Below, in pieces: positions 1-8,360 of a stretch of DNA of 64,000 nt (positions are counted from its first letter, which is position 1; each line of letters opens with the position of its first letter). Made by a program: the position numbers and the translations under genes. The DNA is from Sphaerospermopsis kisseleviana NIES-73 (lineage in GTDB: Bacteria > Cyanobacteriota > Cyanobacteriia > Cyanobacteriales > Nostocaceae), in contig NZ_AP018314.1 in NCBI RefSeq assembly GCF_002368075.1, positions 3,957,752-4,021,751 of the forward strand, read 5' to 3'. A model generated the notes under the pieces. The model saw only the letters and a program-made list of their open reading frames with translations, made no database searches and was not told the origin of the DNA.

Positions 1-1
1 A

Positions 2-952
2 TTTGTAGAAATGTTACTGGCAAGTTTCCCTGATATTCATCGACTGGTGATATATTCCCGGGATGAGTTGAAGCAGTATGAAATGGGTCTTCAGTTCTCT
101 GATATGCAATATCGAGGAATACGCTATTTCTTGGGAGATGTTAGAGATAAACAACGGCTGATCCGTGCTTGTGAAGGTATAGACATCATTGTTCACGCTG
201 CTGCTCTAAAACAAGTACCTACAGCAGAATACAATCCTATAGAATGTATTAAAACTAATGTTTTAGGCGCTCAAAATGTAATTGAAGCTGCATTGGATAC
301 TGGTGTAAAGCAAGTGGTAGCCCTATCCACCGATAAAGCCGCCGCTCCCATTAATTTATATGGAGCCACAAAACTCTGCTCCGATAAGTTGTTTATTGCT
401 GCCAATAATATTAAAGGCAAAAGGGACATTTCTTTTAGTGTGGTGCGTTATGGCAATGTGATGGGTTCGAGGGGTTCGGTGATTCCCTTTTTCTTACAGC
501 AGCGCCATGGGGGAGTATTACCCATTACTGACCCCCAAATGACTCGCTTTAATATCACTCTGGAGGAAGGGGTAAAAATGGTACTGTGGACTATTGAGAA
601 TGGTAGGGGAAGTGAAATTTTTGTCCCCAAAATTCCTTCCTACAGAATTACCGATGTAGCCACAGCCATTGCTCCCCAAGCTGAACAAAGGGTAGTAGGG
701 ATTCGACCGGGGGAGAAAATCCACGAGGAGATGATTACTAGTAGTGATAGTTATAATACCTGGGATTTGGGTTACTATTACGCGATTTTACCCAGTGAAG
801 TTGGTGATAGGTTAGAGAATTATTACTGCCAAACTGGGGCGGTAAAGGTTCCCCAGGGATTTAGTTATAATTCTGGTAGTAATGAGACTTTTCTAACCGT
901 TGAGGAACTCCGAGAGTTAATCAGACAGCACATTGACCCGGAGTTTACTTGA
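2..952 (+). CDS. pseB: PseB-like UDP-N-acetylglucosamine 4,6-dehydratase (inverting), 5' end outside window
   Basis: First enzyme of pseudaminic acid synthesis: dehydrates and C5-epimerises UDP-GlcNAc, in the cytoplasm, with NADP. The frame is open from base 2, and the usual N-terminal nucleotide-binding glycine motif (GxxGSFG) is missing, so the true start lies upstream; the first ATG inside the window (11) is internal. About 316 residues are visible. Seen motifs: AALKQVP typical of PseB, STDKAA with the Asp-Lys pair, YGATK (the Tyr-x3-Lys of the extended SDR family), GNVMGSRGSVIP, and RPGEKIHEEM near the C-terminus. It heads a co-directional set with pseC and pseF downstream, which supports PseB rather than a FlaA1- or CapD-type membrane dehydratase. 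No membrane segment is visible. Confidence 0.93.
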   Translation, partial: FVEMLLASFPDIHRLVIYSRDELKQYEMGLQFSDMQYRGIRYFLGDVRDKQRLIRACEGIDIIVHAAALKQVPTAEYNPIECIKTNVLGAQNVIEAALDTGVKQVVALSTDKAAAPINLYGATKLCSDKLFIAANNIKGKRDISFSVVRYGNVMGSRGSVIPFFLQQRHGGVLPITDPQMTRFNITLEEGVKMVLWTIENGRGSEIFVPKIPSYRITDVATAIAPQAEQRVVGIRPGEKIHEEMITSSDSYNTWDLGYYYAILPSEVGDRLENYYCQTGAVKVPQGFSYNSGSNETFLTVEELRELIRQHIDPEFT

Positions 953-1121
953 TGATGACTTTTGTTACCATCGATATTAAGTGATTATGATTCAATATCA
1001 TTAACCTAGTACCGCTTCGCGGAAGTCAAAAATCAAAAATAATAGGTCGTAAGCTTTTTAGCGATTGTGAGAATAGTTAGTTTATTTACGCCGTGCTGTA
1101 CTAGGGAAAATTGAATAGATT

Positions 1122-1289
1122 ATGAAGATGAACACAGTTTACGACCGGGATTTTAACCTGTGGGTAGACCAGACTGTAAACCTATTGCAAACTGGAGAAT
1201 TTAATCAATTGGATCTAGAACATTTAATTGAAGAAATTCAGAACACGGGGAGTAACCTAAGTTGTAGGGGCGAAGCATTTGGGCGATAA
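1122..1289 (+). pseudogene. DUF29 family N-terminal remnant (55 aa)
   Basis: The reading frame gives a start close to DUF29 proteins: YDRDFNLWVDQT followed by an acidic DLEHLIEEIQN segment. Full DUF29 proteins are about 140-150 residues; here the frame ends after 55 because a hairpin repeat enters at about 1264, which supplies the last residues and the stop. DUF29 is a family of unknown function that is abundant in cyanobacteria. I read it as a decayed copy and not as a working gene. Confidence 0.6.
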
Positions 1290-1340
1290 TTTAACGGAAA
1301 ATCAGACATCTAGATGTTTCAAATGCTTCGCCCTGCCCCC
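1264..1340. repeat. MITE-like hairpin repeat truncating a DUF29 gene
   Basis: Near-perfect inverted arms: GGGGCGAAGCATTT at 1267-1280 is answered by AAATGCTTCG at 1321-1330 and the following Cs, with a ~40-base loop. Elements reading GTAGGGGCGAAGCATTTG are a common dispersed type in cyanobacterial genomes (from memory). It interrupts the DUF29 frame. Confidence 0.6.
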
Positions 1341-1447
1341 ATAAATAAGTTCCATAATTTCTTTTCTGGAGATGTCTATTGATTTTACAGCAGTTATCCC
1401 AATCATCAATATTTAACACAATGTAACCCAATTTAACCCAAGACTAT

Positions 1448-2614
1448 ATGAATCCCTTTATCCCCTACGGTCGCCAAAGTATCAGTGAGGCAGATATTGC
1501 TGCTGTAGTGCAAGTATTACAAAGTGACTGGCTCACCCAAGGACCTATGATTCCCGCCTTTGAACAGGGGGTGGCTGTAGCTTGTGGGGCCAGTTATGGT
1601 GTGGCGGTTAATAGTGCGACTTCGGCTTTACATATTGCTTGTTTGGCTTTGGGGTTGGGTCCAGGCGATCGCCTGTGGACTGTACCAAATACCTTTGTAG
1701 CTAGTGCTAATTGTGGGCGCTATTGTGGGGCGGAGGTAGATTTTGTCGATATTGACCCTGATACTTATAATTTGAGTGTAGGGGCGCTGCGCCAGAAATT
1801 GCAGATAGCCCAAGCACAGGGAAGTTTACCTAAAATAGTTGTTCCCGTACATTTTGCGGGTCAGTCCTGTGACATGGCGGCAATTTATGCTCTGAGTCAG
1901 GAGTATAATTTCCGCATTATTGAAGATGCTTCCCATGCTGTAGGGGGTGAATATCAAGGGCAACCGGTGGGCAATTGTCGGTATAGTGATATTACGGTCT
2001 TTAGCTTTCACCCAGTCAAGATTATTACAACTGCTGAAGGTGGTATGGCTGTAACCAATGACCCAGAAATAGCTGCAAAAATGGCACGACTGCGTACCCA
2101 CGGGATTACCCGCGACCCCGAATTATTATCAGGACAATTACAGGGTAGTTGGGTATACGAGCAGGTGGAATTGGGTTTTAATTACCGGATGACGGATTTA
2201 CAGGCGGCTTTGGGGTTATCGCAATTGCAGAGATTACCAGAGTTTATTGCTCGTCGTCGTCAATTGGCGGCACAATATGATCGGATGTTGGCAGATATGC
2301 CTGTGATTTTACCATGGCAACACCCCGATAGTCTCTCGGCTTGGCATTTGTATGTAGTCCAGGTGGAACCCACAGCCAAGTTAAACCGGGAGGAGTTATT
2401 TACCGCTTTGCGTGAGGGGGGGATTGGGGTACAGGTTCATTATATCCCCGTACATCTCCAGCCCTATTATCGGCGTTTGGGTTTTCAGACGGGGGATTTT
2501 CCCGTGGCGGAGTCCTACTATGGACAGGCGATTAGTTTACCTATGTATGCTGGTTTAAGTGATGGTGATCAGGGTCGGGTGGTGGAGGTATTAGGTAGAG
2601 CCACGGGAACCTGA
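1448..2614 (+). CDS. pseC: PseC-like UDP-4-amino-4,6-dideoxy-N-acetyl-beta-L-altrosamine transaminase
   Basis: PLP-dependent sugar aminotransferase of the DegT/DnrJ/EryC1/StrS family, 388 residues, the normal length. It converts the 4-keto product of PseB to the 4-amino sugar, using glutamate. Visible: N-terminal PYGRQSIS; EDASHAVGGEY with the PLP-pyridine Asp at about 160; and FHPVKIITTAEGGM with the Schiff-base Lys at about 191. The start MNPFIPYGRQ matches the usual PseC start. Order after pseB and before pseF supports PseC over the many sister sugar aminotransferases; two further aminotransferases in this window (33.8 and 53.6 kb) belong to other subgroups. Confidence 0.92.
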   Translation: MNPFIPYGRQSISEADIAAVVQVLQSDWLTQGPMIPAFEQGVAVACGASYGVAVNSATSALHIACLALGLGPGDRLWTVPNTFVASANCGRYCGAEVDFVDIDPDTYNLSVGALRQKLQIAQAQGSLPKIVVPVHFAGQSCDMAAIYALSQEYNFRIIEDASHAVGGEYQGQPVGNCRYSDITVFSFHPVKIITTAEGGMAVTNDPEIAAKMARLRTHGITRDPELLSGQLQGSWVYEQVELGFNYRMTDLQAALGLSQLQRLPEFIARRRQLAAQYDRMLADMPVILPWQHPDSLSAWHLYVVQVEPTAKLNREELFTALREGGIGVQVHYIPVHLQPYYRRLGFQTGDFPVAESYYGQAISLPMYAGLSDGDQGRVVEVLGRATGT

Positions 2615-2752
2615 GCCATCAGAAATCATCATGATTGGAGTATTTCCCGCTTTATGGTTGTGATAAAATGCTCAACGTTTTGTGAGCCGATTGGTCAACT
2701 AGGAAAGTGGGTGCGCTTTTATGTTATGGTGATTTTACAGACATAAAGATAG

Positions 2753-3442
2753 ATGATGAATATAGCTGTAATTCCAGCCAGGGGTGGCAGTAAACGCATT
2801 CCACACAAGAATATTAGAGACTTTTGTGGTAAGCCCATGATTGCTTGGCCGATCACTGCGGCTCAAGCTTCGGGCTTATTTACACATATCATTGTTTCTA
2901 CGGATGATCAAGAGATTGCATATGTGGCTCAACAGTGGGGGGCGGAAGTTCCTTTTGTGCGTCCGGCTGATTTATCAGATGATTTCACGGGAACCACTCC
3001 CGTAGTAGCTCATGCAGTAGCTTGGTGTTTAGAACAGGGATGGCCGTTAGAGGCTGTTTGTTGTATTTATGCGACTGCTCCTTTAATTCAGGTAGAGGAC
3101 TTACACAAAGGGCTGGAGTTACTGCAATTCAACTCTGAGGGATATGTATTTAGTGTGACTTCCTTTACCTCAACTATTCAACGGGCTTTTAGGATTAATA
3201 CATCTGGCAAAACGGAAATGTTTTATCCTGAATATTTCAACGCTCGCAGTCAGGATTTAGAACCAGCTTACCATGATGCTGGTCAGTTCTATTGGGCAAA
3301 ACCACAAACTTGGCTGACAAAAAAATCTGGTTTTGATGGAGGTTTACCTGTAATTTTACCTCGTTGGCGTGTTCAAGATATTGACACATTGGAAGATTGG
3401 CAACGAGCAGAATATATCTGTAAGTTTTTGTATAAAAATTAG
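2753..3442 (+). CDS. pseF: PseF-like pseudaminic acid cytidylyltransferase (CMP-Pse synthetase)
   Basis: Activates pseudaminic acid with CTP to CMP-Pse, the last step before transfer. 229 residues, as expected for the NeuA/KdsB-type nucleotidyltransferase fold. The CTP-binding signature is at the N-terminus: IPARGGSKRIPHKN at residues ~6-19, followed by FCGKPMIAW. There are two in-frame ATGs at 2753 and 2756. The 138-base gap upstream shows no clear promoter. It stands next to the Pse methylase. A legionaminic or sialic acid synthetase would look alike; PseB, PseC and PseG in the same locus make Pse the best substrate. Confidence 0.9.
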   Translation: MMNIAVIPARGGSKRIPHKNIRDFCGKPMIAWPITAAQASGLFTHIIVSTDDQEIAYVAQQWGAEVPFVRPADLSDDFTGTTPVVAHAVAWCLEQGWPLEAVCCIYATAPLIQVEDLHKGLELLQFNSEGYVFSVTSFTSTIQRAFRINTSGKTEMFYPEYFNARSQDLEPAYHDAGQFYWAKPQTWLTKKSGFDGGLPVILPRWRVQDIDTLEDWQRAEYICKFLYKN

Positions 3443-3463
3443 AATAAATTCTGGAGTAGAAAC

Positions 3464-4087
3464 ATGACTGTATATAAAACAGAGCAAGAAAAATTCTGGG
3501 CCGGTGATTTTGGTACGGAATATATCCAACGGAACCAAGGTGATCAGTTACTTGCCTCCAACTTAGCCTTTTTTTCCAAGGCGCTTTACGCAGCCAAAGG
3601 CATACAGAACTGCATAGAATTTGGTGCTAACATTGGCATGAATCTAAAAGCTATCAAGTTACTTTATCCAAGCATTGATTTGCATGGGATTGAGATTAAT
3701 CAACAAGCTGCCAGATATCTAGCTAATGTCATTCCCTCTGATCATGTATATTCAGGATCAATACTTGAATTTTCCGATCTGCGTCAATGGGATCTTGTTC
3801 TCATTAAAGGAGTTCTCATTCATACTCACCCAGAACAACTACCAATTGTCTATACCAAGTTGGTCAATGCAACGGGTCGCTATTTACTAATCGCGGAGTA
3901 TTATAACCCTTCACCGGTTGCTATTCCCTATCGAGGTCACGCAGATCGCTTGTTTAAGCGAGATTTTGCCGGTGAAGTCCTAGATCAACATCCTGAATTA
4001 AGGCTTGTTGATTATGGCTTTGTTTATCGTCGCGATCCTAACTTTCCTCAGGATGATATTACTTGGTTTTTAATCGAGAAAAATTAA
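3464..4087 (+). CDS. Pseudaminic acid biosynthesis-associated methylase
   Basis: Class I SAM-dependent methyltransferase, 207 residues. It opens with TEQEKFWAGDFGTEYIQRN, a start I recognise from the Pse-associated methylase family (TIGR03587-like). The SAM loop is EFGANIGMNL at residues ~46-55, followed by the acidic ribose-binding end of strand 2 (LHGIEIN). It is 21 bases after pseF and 22 before the sugar amidotransferase gene, so probably one transcript. The substrate is not known to me; by context it methylates a substituent of Pse or of an amidated derivative. No sign of damage. Confidence 0.82.
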   Translation: MTVYKTEQEKFWAGDFGTEYIQRNQGDQLLASNLAFFSKALYAAKGIQNCIEFGANIGMNLKAIKLLYPSIDLHGIEINQQAARYLANVIPSDHVYSGSILEFSDLRQWDLVLIKGVLIHTHPEQLPIVYTKLVNATGRYLLIAEYYNPSPVAIPYRGHADRLFKRDFAGEVLDQHPELRLVDYGFVYRRDPNFPQDDITWFLIEKN

Positions 4088-4109
4088 GGAATTATAAGCA
4101 GGTATTTTT

Positions 4110-5261
4110 ATGTTGAGTTATTGTAAACGCTGTGTAATGCCATCTACCAAGCCAGATTTATTTCTAGACGAAGAAGGTATCTGTAATGCTTGCCGTAGCT
4201 ATGAACGGCGCAAGAAAGTGGACTGGGAAGCCCGCTATCAAGAGCTAATTATGTTACTCGATAAATATCGTTGTCATGACGGTAGCAATTGGGATTGCAT
4301 CGTTCCCGTCAGTGGTGGTAAAGACAGTACCTATCAAGTTGTACGGATGTTACAACTTGGGTTAAATCCGCTTTGCGTGACATCAACAACATGTGATCTC
4401 TCATCTATTGGTCGGCAGAACATCGAAAACCTTAAGCGTCTGGGAGTAGATTATATTGAGGTGACGCCAAATCCTTTGATCAGGGCTAAACTAAATCGCA
4501 TAGGCTTGACTCAGGTCGGAGACATATCCTGGCCAGAACATGTGGGGATTTTTACTATTCCAGTGCGTGCTGCGGTTCAGTTTAATGTTCCTTTGATCGT
4601 TTGGGGTGAAAATCCACAAAATGAGTATGGTGGACCCGCAGCAGCCTCAGAAAATAATGTACTTACCCGTCGCTGGTTGGAGGAATTTGGTGGTTTGTTG
4701 GGAATGCGGGTTTCCGATTTGATCGGTCAAGAAGGTATTGAAGCCAAGCATCTGATTCACTACACCTATCCAACTGATGAAGAACTCGCTCGGGTAGGTG
4801 TGACAGGTTTGTTTTTAGGGCACTATCTCCCTTGGGATGGTTTATCTAATGCGTTAATTGCTATAGCAAATGGCTTTACCACTTACTCTAAGGTGGTTGA
4901 AGGATCTATGGTCAACTACGAAAATCTGGACAATTACCAAACAGGTATTCATGATTACTTCAAGTTTCTAAAGTTTGGCTTTGGTCGCGCTACCGACCTC
5001 GCTTGTCTGCATATTCGTAGAGGCCGGCTAACTCGTCAAGATGGCTTAGATGCTGTAAAGCGTCTTGATGGCAAATTCCCCTGGGAATATTTAGGTAAAC
5101 CGCTTGAGGAAATACTGCGTCCGCTAGATCTGAATGTTTCAGAATTTATTGCTGTTTGCGACAGATTTACGAATAAGAAAATATTTAAACGAGATGTTTC
5201 AGGATCTCTGATTAAAGATAATGATGGAAACCTAACTAAAATTAATTATGACAACGTATGA
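4110..5261 (+). CDS. pseA: N-acetyl sugar amidotransferase, PseA/WbpG type
   Basis: ATP-PPi-loop amidotransferase thought to turn an N-acetyl group into an acetamidino group, with ammonia supplied by a HisH/HisF-like pair. 383 residues, normal length. Two Cys pairs near the start (CKRC at 5-8, CNAC at 25-28) probably bind zinc. The PP-loop SGGKDST is at ~68-74 and a GENPQNEYGG segment lies further on. The diverged hisH and hisF genes lie 1-2.5 kb downstream, the same trio as wbpG-hisH2-hisF2 in Pseudomonas O-antigen loci. The symbol reflects the Pse context; the exact sugar is inferred. Confidence 0.85.
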   Translation: MLSYCKRCVMPSTKPDLFLDEEGICNACRSYERRKKVDWEARYQELIMLLDKYRCHDGSNWDCIVPVSGGKDSTYQVVRMLQLGLNPLCVTSTTCDLSSIGRQNIENLKRLGVDYIEVTPNPLIRAKLNRIGLTQVGDISWPEHVGIFTIPVRAAVQFNVPLIVWGENPQNEYGGPAAASENNVLTRRWLEEFGGLLGMRVSDLIGQEGIEAKHLIHYTYPTDEELARVGVTGLFLGHYLPWDGLSNALIAIANGFTTYSKVVEGSMVNYENLDNYQTGIHDYFKFLKFGFGRATDLACLHIRRGRLTRQDGLDAVKRLDGKFPWEYLGKPLEEILRPLDLNVSEFIAVCDRFTNKKIFKRDVSGSLIKDNDGNLTKINYDNV

Positions 5262-5304
5262 GACTACATATCTAAGACTCAAGTGCTTTGATTTTTATCC
5301 CAAT

Positions 5305-5325
5305 ACCCAATATTAGTTATTGGGT
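5305..5325. terminator. Hairpin between the amidotransferase and radical SAM genes
   Basis: Perfect 8-base arms (ACCCAATA / TATTGGGT) with a 5-base loop, 44 bases after the amidotransferase stop. It has no T-run behind it, so intrinsic termination is doubtful; it may instead slow transcription or protect an mRNA end. Confidence 0.3.
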
Positions 5326-5377
5326 AAAAGGGTGAAGGTTTTATTTAATAAATTTAGTAATACTTGGGAAAAACAAA

Positions 5378-6279
5378 ATGCCAAAACTAAAGGTTGTGAG
5401 AATCGAACCTGCAAGCAAGTGTAATCTTGCATGTAGTCATTGCCCAACTGGGACTGTTGAAATGCCTCGTGACATCATGAGTGATATAATTTTTGACAAG
5501 GTTTTAGAAAATTTGTCGAAGTATAAAGACGAAGTTGAAGTTGTAGTTCTATATCATGGTGGCGAACCTCTTTTAAACAAATCAATTTGCCAAATGATTA
5601 GTGCTATTAAGTCTATAAAATCCTTCTTTATTAAAATGGTTTCCAATGGAATGCTTTTGAGTCAAAGCAAGTGTGAATCCTTACTATCTACTCCTCTAGA
5701 TCTCATTGAATTTAGCCTTGATGGTTTAAATGAAAGTGAAAATCAAAAGATACGTGTAAATTCTTCATCATCACGAGTAATAAACAACATCACTCACTTT
5801 TTAACTAAAAAGGAAGAATTAAGACATCCGGTCAGAGTGGCAATTTCCACAACACAATTTTTAGATTCAGAGAGATTCAGAGAGATTCAGAGATTCAACC
5901 AGAAGTTCCAACATGGTTAAAAGAAATCTTTGGGGATAAAGTGGATGAATTTAAGGCCACATATGCAATGGTCTGGCCACATATGAATGTATCTCAAGAA
6001 TACACAATTTGGGAACTTGATGGGATAGATTCAGTTGAATGTGATCATATTGAACACACCCTGACTATTCGTGCAGATGGTACAATAGTTCCATGCTGTT
6101 ATGATCTGACATCAAAACTGCCTATGGGAAATATTCTCACTGATGACATAAAACAATTATTTATGGGTGGTAAATATCAGTATTTAAGAGAACTGATGAT
6201 GAACAGGAATTATCCTGATCTATGTGCTAATTGTAACGTAGTGCGCCCCAGAAAGTATTTAATTCCAAAGTGGCGATAA
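5378..6279 (+). pseudogene. Radical SAM/SPASM protein split by a frameshift in a 10-bp tandem repeat
   Basis: Two frames make one protein of about 300 residues. The first (5378-5920) carries the radical SAM cluster site C15-x3-C19-x2-C22 (CNLACSHC) and the glycine motif YHGGEPLL. The second (effectively from ~5896, with an ATG at 5941) carries a C-terminal SPASM-like Cys set (ADGTIVPCCYD ... LCANC). The break sits in a 10-bp repeat at 5863-5900. Deleting exactly two repeat units joins the frames and gives LDSEIQPEVPTWLKEIF, which reads smoothly. The gene sits between pseA and hisH, so it probably modifies the amidated sugar or its donor. It may be dead, or switched off reversibly. Confidence 0.8.
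5863..5900. repeat. 10-bp tandem repeat causing a frameshift
   Basis: Unit AGATTCAGAG, close to three copies followed by AGATTCAACC. Ten is not a multiple of three, so each gain or loss shifts the radical SAM reading frame. Loss of two units, or gain of one, restores it. Confidence 0.85.
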
Positions 6280-6323
6280 CATTCCCTTGAACAAGCTGAG
6301 TGTTTTTTTTCGGTTGACAACTT

Positions 6324-6965
6324 ATGAAAGTGGGAATTATTGACTATGGAGTTGGCAATCTAGGATCTATTGCACGGGCTCTCGAACAACTGCGAGTATC
6401 ACCAGTGCTGGTTGATCGTGCAATTGATATTCATGCAAACGATGCTCTTATTCTGCCCGGTGTCGGCAATTTCACTGATTGTATGCAGATTTTGCGACAA
6501 GGAGGTTGGGTGAATGCAATTAAAGAAGAAGTTAACAACTATAACCGTCCTTTATTAGGAATTTGTCTTGGTATGCAACTGTTGGCTAACTTCGGTTTGG
6601 AGGGTGCATTAGATTCAACCATTGGAACGGAAGGTTTGGGATTGATCCCTGGCCGGGTTGTAAGTCTTACATCTCAAGGCTGTTCTCTGCGGGTTCCCCA
6701 TGTAGGCTGGAATAGTATTACTAAGTTAGACTCGAAACCATGGGTTTTAGACGGTATTAGTAATGGCACAGACTTTTACTTTGTACACAGCTATGTCTTT
6801 ATAGCAGATGAACAAAAGACTGTACTGGCAAAGGCTGAATATGATATTTCATTTACGGCAGTGGTAGGGCTAGGAAGAGTTTGGGGTACGCAATTCCACC
6901 CGGAGAAAAGTTCTCGTGCAGGGATGCAACTTCTACGTAATTTTATTTATAGTCAGCGATGCTAA
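6324..6965 (+). CDS. hisH: HisH-like glutamine amidotransferase subunit (sugar amidation paralogue)
   Basis: Class I glutamine amidotransferase that releases ammonia from glutamine. 213 residues. Catalytic triad visible: C81 in LLGICLGMQ, and H192 and E194 in QFHPEKSS. The N-terminal IIDYGVGNLGS is the HisH hallmark. It overlaps the following hisF by 7 bases, so the two are translationally coupled. No other histidine gene is near, while a WbpG/PseA-type sugar amidotransferase lies upstream, so this is most likely the dedicated copy for sugar amidation and not the housekeeping HisH. Whether it can serve histidine synthesis cannot be told from sequence alone. Confidence 0.88.
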   Translation: MKVGIIDYGVGNLGSIARALEQLRVSPVLVDRAIDIHANDALILPGVGNFTDCMQILRQGGWVNAIKEEVNNYNRPLLGICLGMQLLANFGLEGALDSTIGTEGLGLIPGRVVSLTSQGCSLRVPHVGWNSITKLDSKPWVLDGISNGTDFYFVHSYVFIADEQKTVLAKAEYDISFTAVVGLGRVWGTQFHPEKSSRAGMQLLRNFIYSQRC

Positions 6966-7735
6966 AGGTGCGCGTCATACCGACCCTGTTGTGGAAACAG
7001 TTCGGACTGGTTAAAGGAACTCGATTTGATAGTTGGCGAAGAGTTGGTCCGGTTTTACCTGCGATAAAAGTGTATAATCAGCGTGATGTTGATGAACTAG
7101 TATTGGTGGATATTGCAGCCAATACTACTGGTGAACCTCCTGATTTTGAATCCATTGCCGATTTTAGTCAGGAATGCTTTGTACCCTTTGCAGTCGGTGG
7201 TGGAGTTACTAATATTGATCAAGTTCAGAAGTTACTCCGCTCTGGGGCTGATAAAATTGTGGTTAATACGGCAGCTTATAGTTCACCGTCGTTAGTAACA
7301 GATATTGCGGGTCGGTACGGTACACAATGTGTCGTAGCAAGTATTGATGCAATGCGTAATCTTATGGGTGGTTGGACTTGCTTCAGTCATTCCGGTTCTC
7401 GTGATACCGGTCGAGAAGTGGTTGATTGGTCTCGAGAACTTGAAGATCGTGGTGCGGGTGAAATATTAATTACGTCCATCGATAATGATGGCTTGATGGA
7501 AGGCTACGATCTTGGTCTCATTGAGATTGTCAGCCAGTCGGTTAATATACCCATCATTGCTTCGGGCGGTGCTGGTAACTATCAACATATGATCGAAGCG
7601 GTAACACAGTCCGGTGCTTCTGCTGTTGCGGCTGCAAGTATGTTTCATTTTACAGAACAGACACCAGTGGGTGCAAAAGAGGCTATGAGACAGGCTGGTA
7701 TCCCGGTTCGTCTGAACTTTGCTCCAATCCAGTAA
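6959..7735 (+). CDS. hisF: HisF-like synthase subunit lacking the catalytic Asp11 (sugar amidation paralogue)
   Basis: 258-residue (beta/alpha)8 barrel of the HisF family. In housekeeping HisF the start reads IIPCLDV with the catalytic Asp at position 11; here the stretch is RVIPTLLWKQFGLVKG and position 11 is Leu. Asp130 is kept (ASIDAMRN). Loss of one of the two catalytic acids argues that the imidazole-forming reaction is gone and that the barrel now serves as a docking partner and ammonia tunnel for the PseA/WbpG-type amidotransferase, as proposed for HisF2/WbpI-type paralogues. Phosphate-binding glycine loops (GGGVTN, SGGAGN) remain. ATG 6959 lies inside the end of hisH. Confidence 0.87.
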   Translation: MLKVRVIPTLLWKQFGLVKGTRFDSWRRVGPVLPAIKVYNQRDVDELVLVDIAANTTGEPPDFESIADFSQECFVPFAVGGGVTNIDQVQKLLRSGADKIVVNTAAYSSPSLVTDIAGRYGTQCVVASIDAMRNLMGGWTCFSHSGSRDTGREVVDWSRELEDRGAGEILITSIDNDGLMEGYDLGLIEIVSQSVNIPIIASGGAGNYQHMIEAVTQSGASAVAAASMFHFTEQTPVGAKEAMRQAGIPVRLNFAPIQ

Positions 7736-7825
7736 TAACAGTAGTTGACAACAATATGTTGATGCATTTACGGTGTAGCTTATTACTACATTGCGTCTAA
7801 GCGTCTAAATTAGAACATAGCTAAG

Positions 7826-7889
7826 TCTATATTGATTGTAGCCGCCCACCCAGATGATGAAGTATTGGGGTGTGGAGGGGCGATCGCCT
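7826..7889 (+). repeat. 64-bp perfect direct repeat, upstream copy (fragment of PIG-L gene start)
   Basis: Identical over 64 bases to 8370-8433, which encodes the first residues of the PIG-L deacetylase including the AHPDDE metal site. This copy has no usable ATG and runs into a stop at ~7910. The two copies bracket the UPF0175/DUF3368 pair, so the pair was probably inserted together with a partial duplication of the target gene. Confidence 0.85.
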
Positions 7890-7952
7890 TTGATACTGTG
7901 CAGAGGATGTGATTGGCGGTCATTGGGAATCAGCCATGAAGCAGGACTAACA

Positions 7953-8204
7953 ATGCAAATAGCTATTGAATTACCGAACGACTTTGTCGCCCTTCAATCC
8001 AAATCTGAAATTCAACAGGAAATCCGCACAGCCTATGCGCTTTGGCTCTACCAACAAGAGCGACTGAAATTGATGAAAGCGGCTGAGTTGGCTGGGTTTG
8101 ACTTGTATGATTTTATGATCCTTTGTAAGACCCATTGTATTCCCGTTATTGATATGTCGAGTGAGGAATTACTCGAAGAACTCGACAGACTTAACACCCC
8201 ATGA
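7953..8204 (+). CDS. UPF0175 family small protein, probable antitoxin
   Basis: 83 residues from ATG 7953. It begins MQIAIELPNDF, then a helical part ending KLMKAAELAGFDLYDFM and a short IPVIDMSSEELLEEL tail, the pattern of UPF0175 proteins. UPF0175 genes are commonly followed by a DUF3368/PIN-type gene and the pair is predicted to be a toxin-antitoxin module. Here the next gene starts at 8201 in an ATGA overlap, but that partner is truncated, so this copy is likely an orphan. An upstream in-frame codon at 7854 would add residues coded by the duplicated PIG-L fragment, so 7953 is preferred. Confidence 0.75.
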   Translation: MQIAIELPNDFVALQSKSEIQQEIRTAYALWLYQQERLKLMKAAELAGFDLYDFMILCKTHCIPVIDMSSEELLEELDRLNTP

Positions 8205-8338
8205 TTCTGGTTGCTGATGCTTCAGCCTTGATTGCCCTAGCGACTTGCGATCGCCTGGCTTTACTTGATACCCTATGTGGCAATGTGGTTGTGCCTGAGT
8301 CAGATATTTCCGTGAACAGTGTTGTCGAAGCTAAATAA
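8201..8338 (+). pseudogene. DUF3368/PIN-like toxin, truncated to 45 aa
   Basis: The frame starts MILVADASALIALATCDRL, the first strand and acidic residue of DUF3368 PIN-like proteins, then LLDTLCGNVVVPES. Full members are about 150-160 residues; this frame stops after 45, just before the repeated PIG-L start at 8370. The remaining acidic residues of a PIN active site are therefore absent. Coupled by ATGA to the UPF0175 gene. Confidence 0.65.
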
Positions 8339-8360
8339 GCCAAGAGTTTCCGACTAAAAA

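Larger units (their letters stand above)
953..1447. other. Intergenic stretch between pseB and pseC
   Basis: About 495 bases without an intact gene. It holds a DUF29 gene remnant and an overlapping hairpin repeat, listed separately. The first ~165 bases and the last ~105 bases show nothing I can assign; no convincing -35/-10 pair was found in front of pseC. Confidence 0.6.

Noticed and set aside
5305..5325. Hairpin after the amidotransferase gene as a firm rho-independent terminator
   Set aside because: No T-run follows the stem, so it is kept only as a low-confidence feature.
6324..7735. hisH/hisF as histidine biosynthesis genes
   Set aside because: No other his genes nearby, HisF lacks Asp11, and a PseA/WbpG-type amidotransferase is in the same operon.
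7854..7952. Upstream extension of the UPF0175 gene to 7854
   Set aside because: The added residues come from the duplicated PIG-L fragment in a foreign frame; the family start fits ATG 7953.
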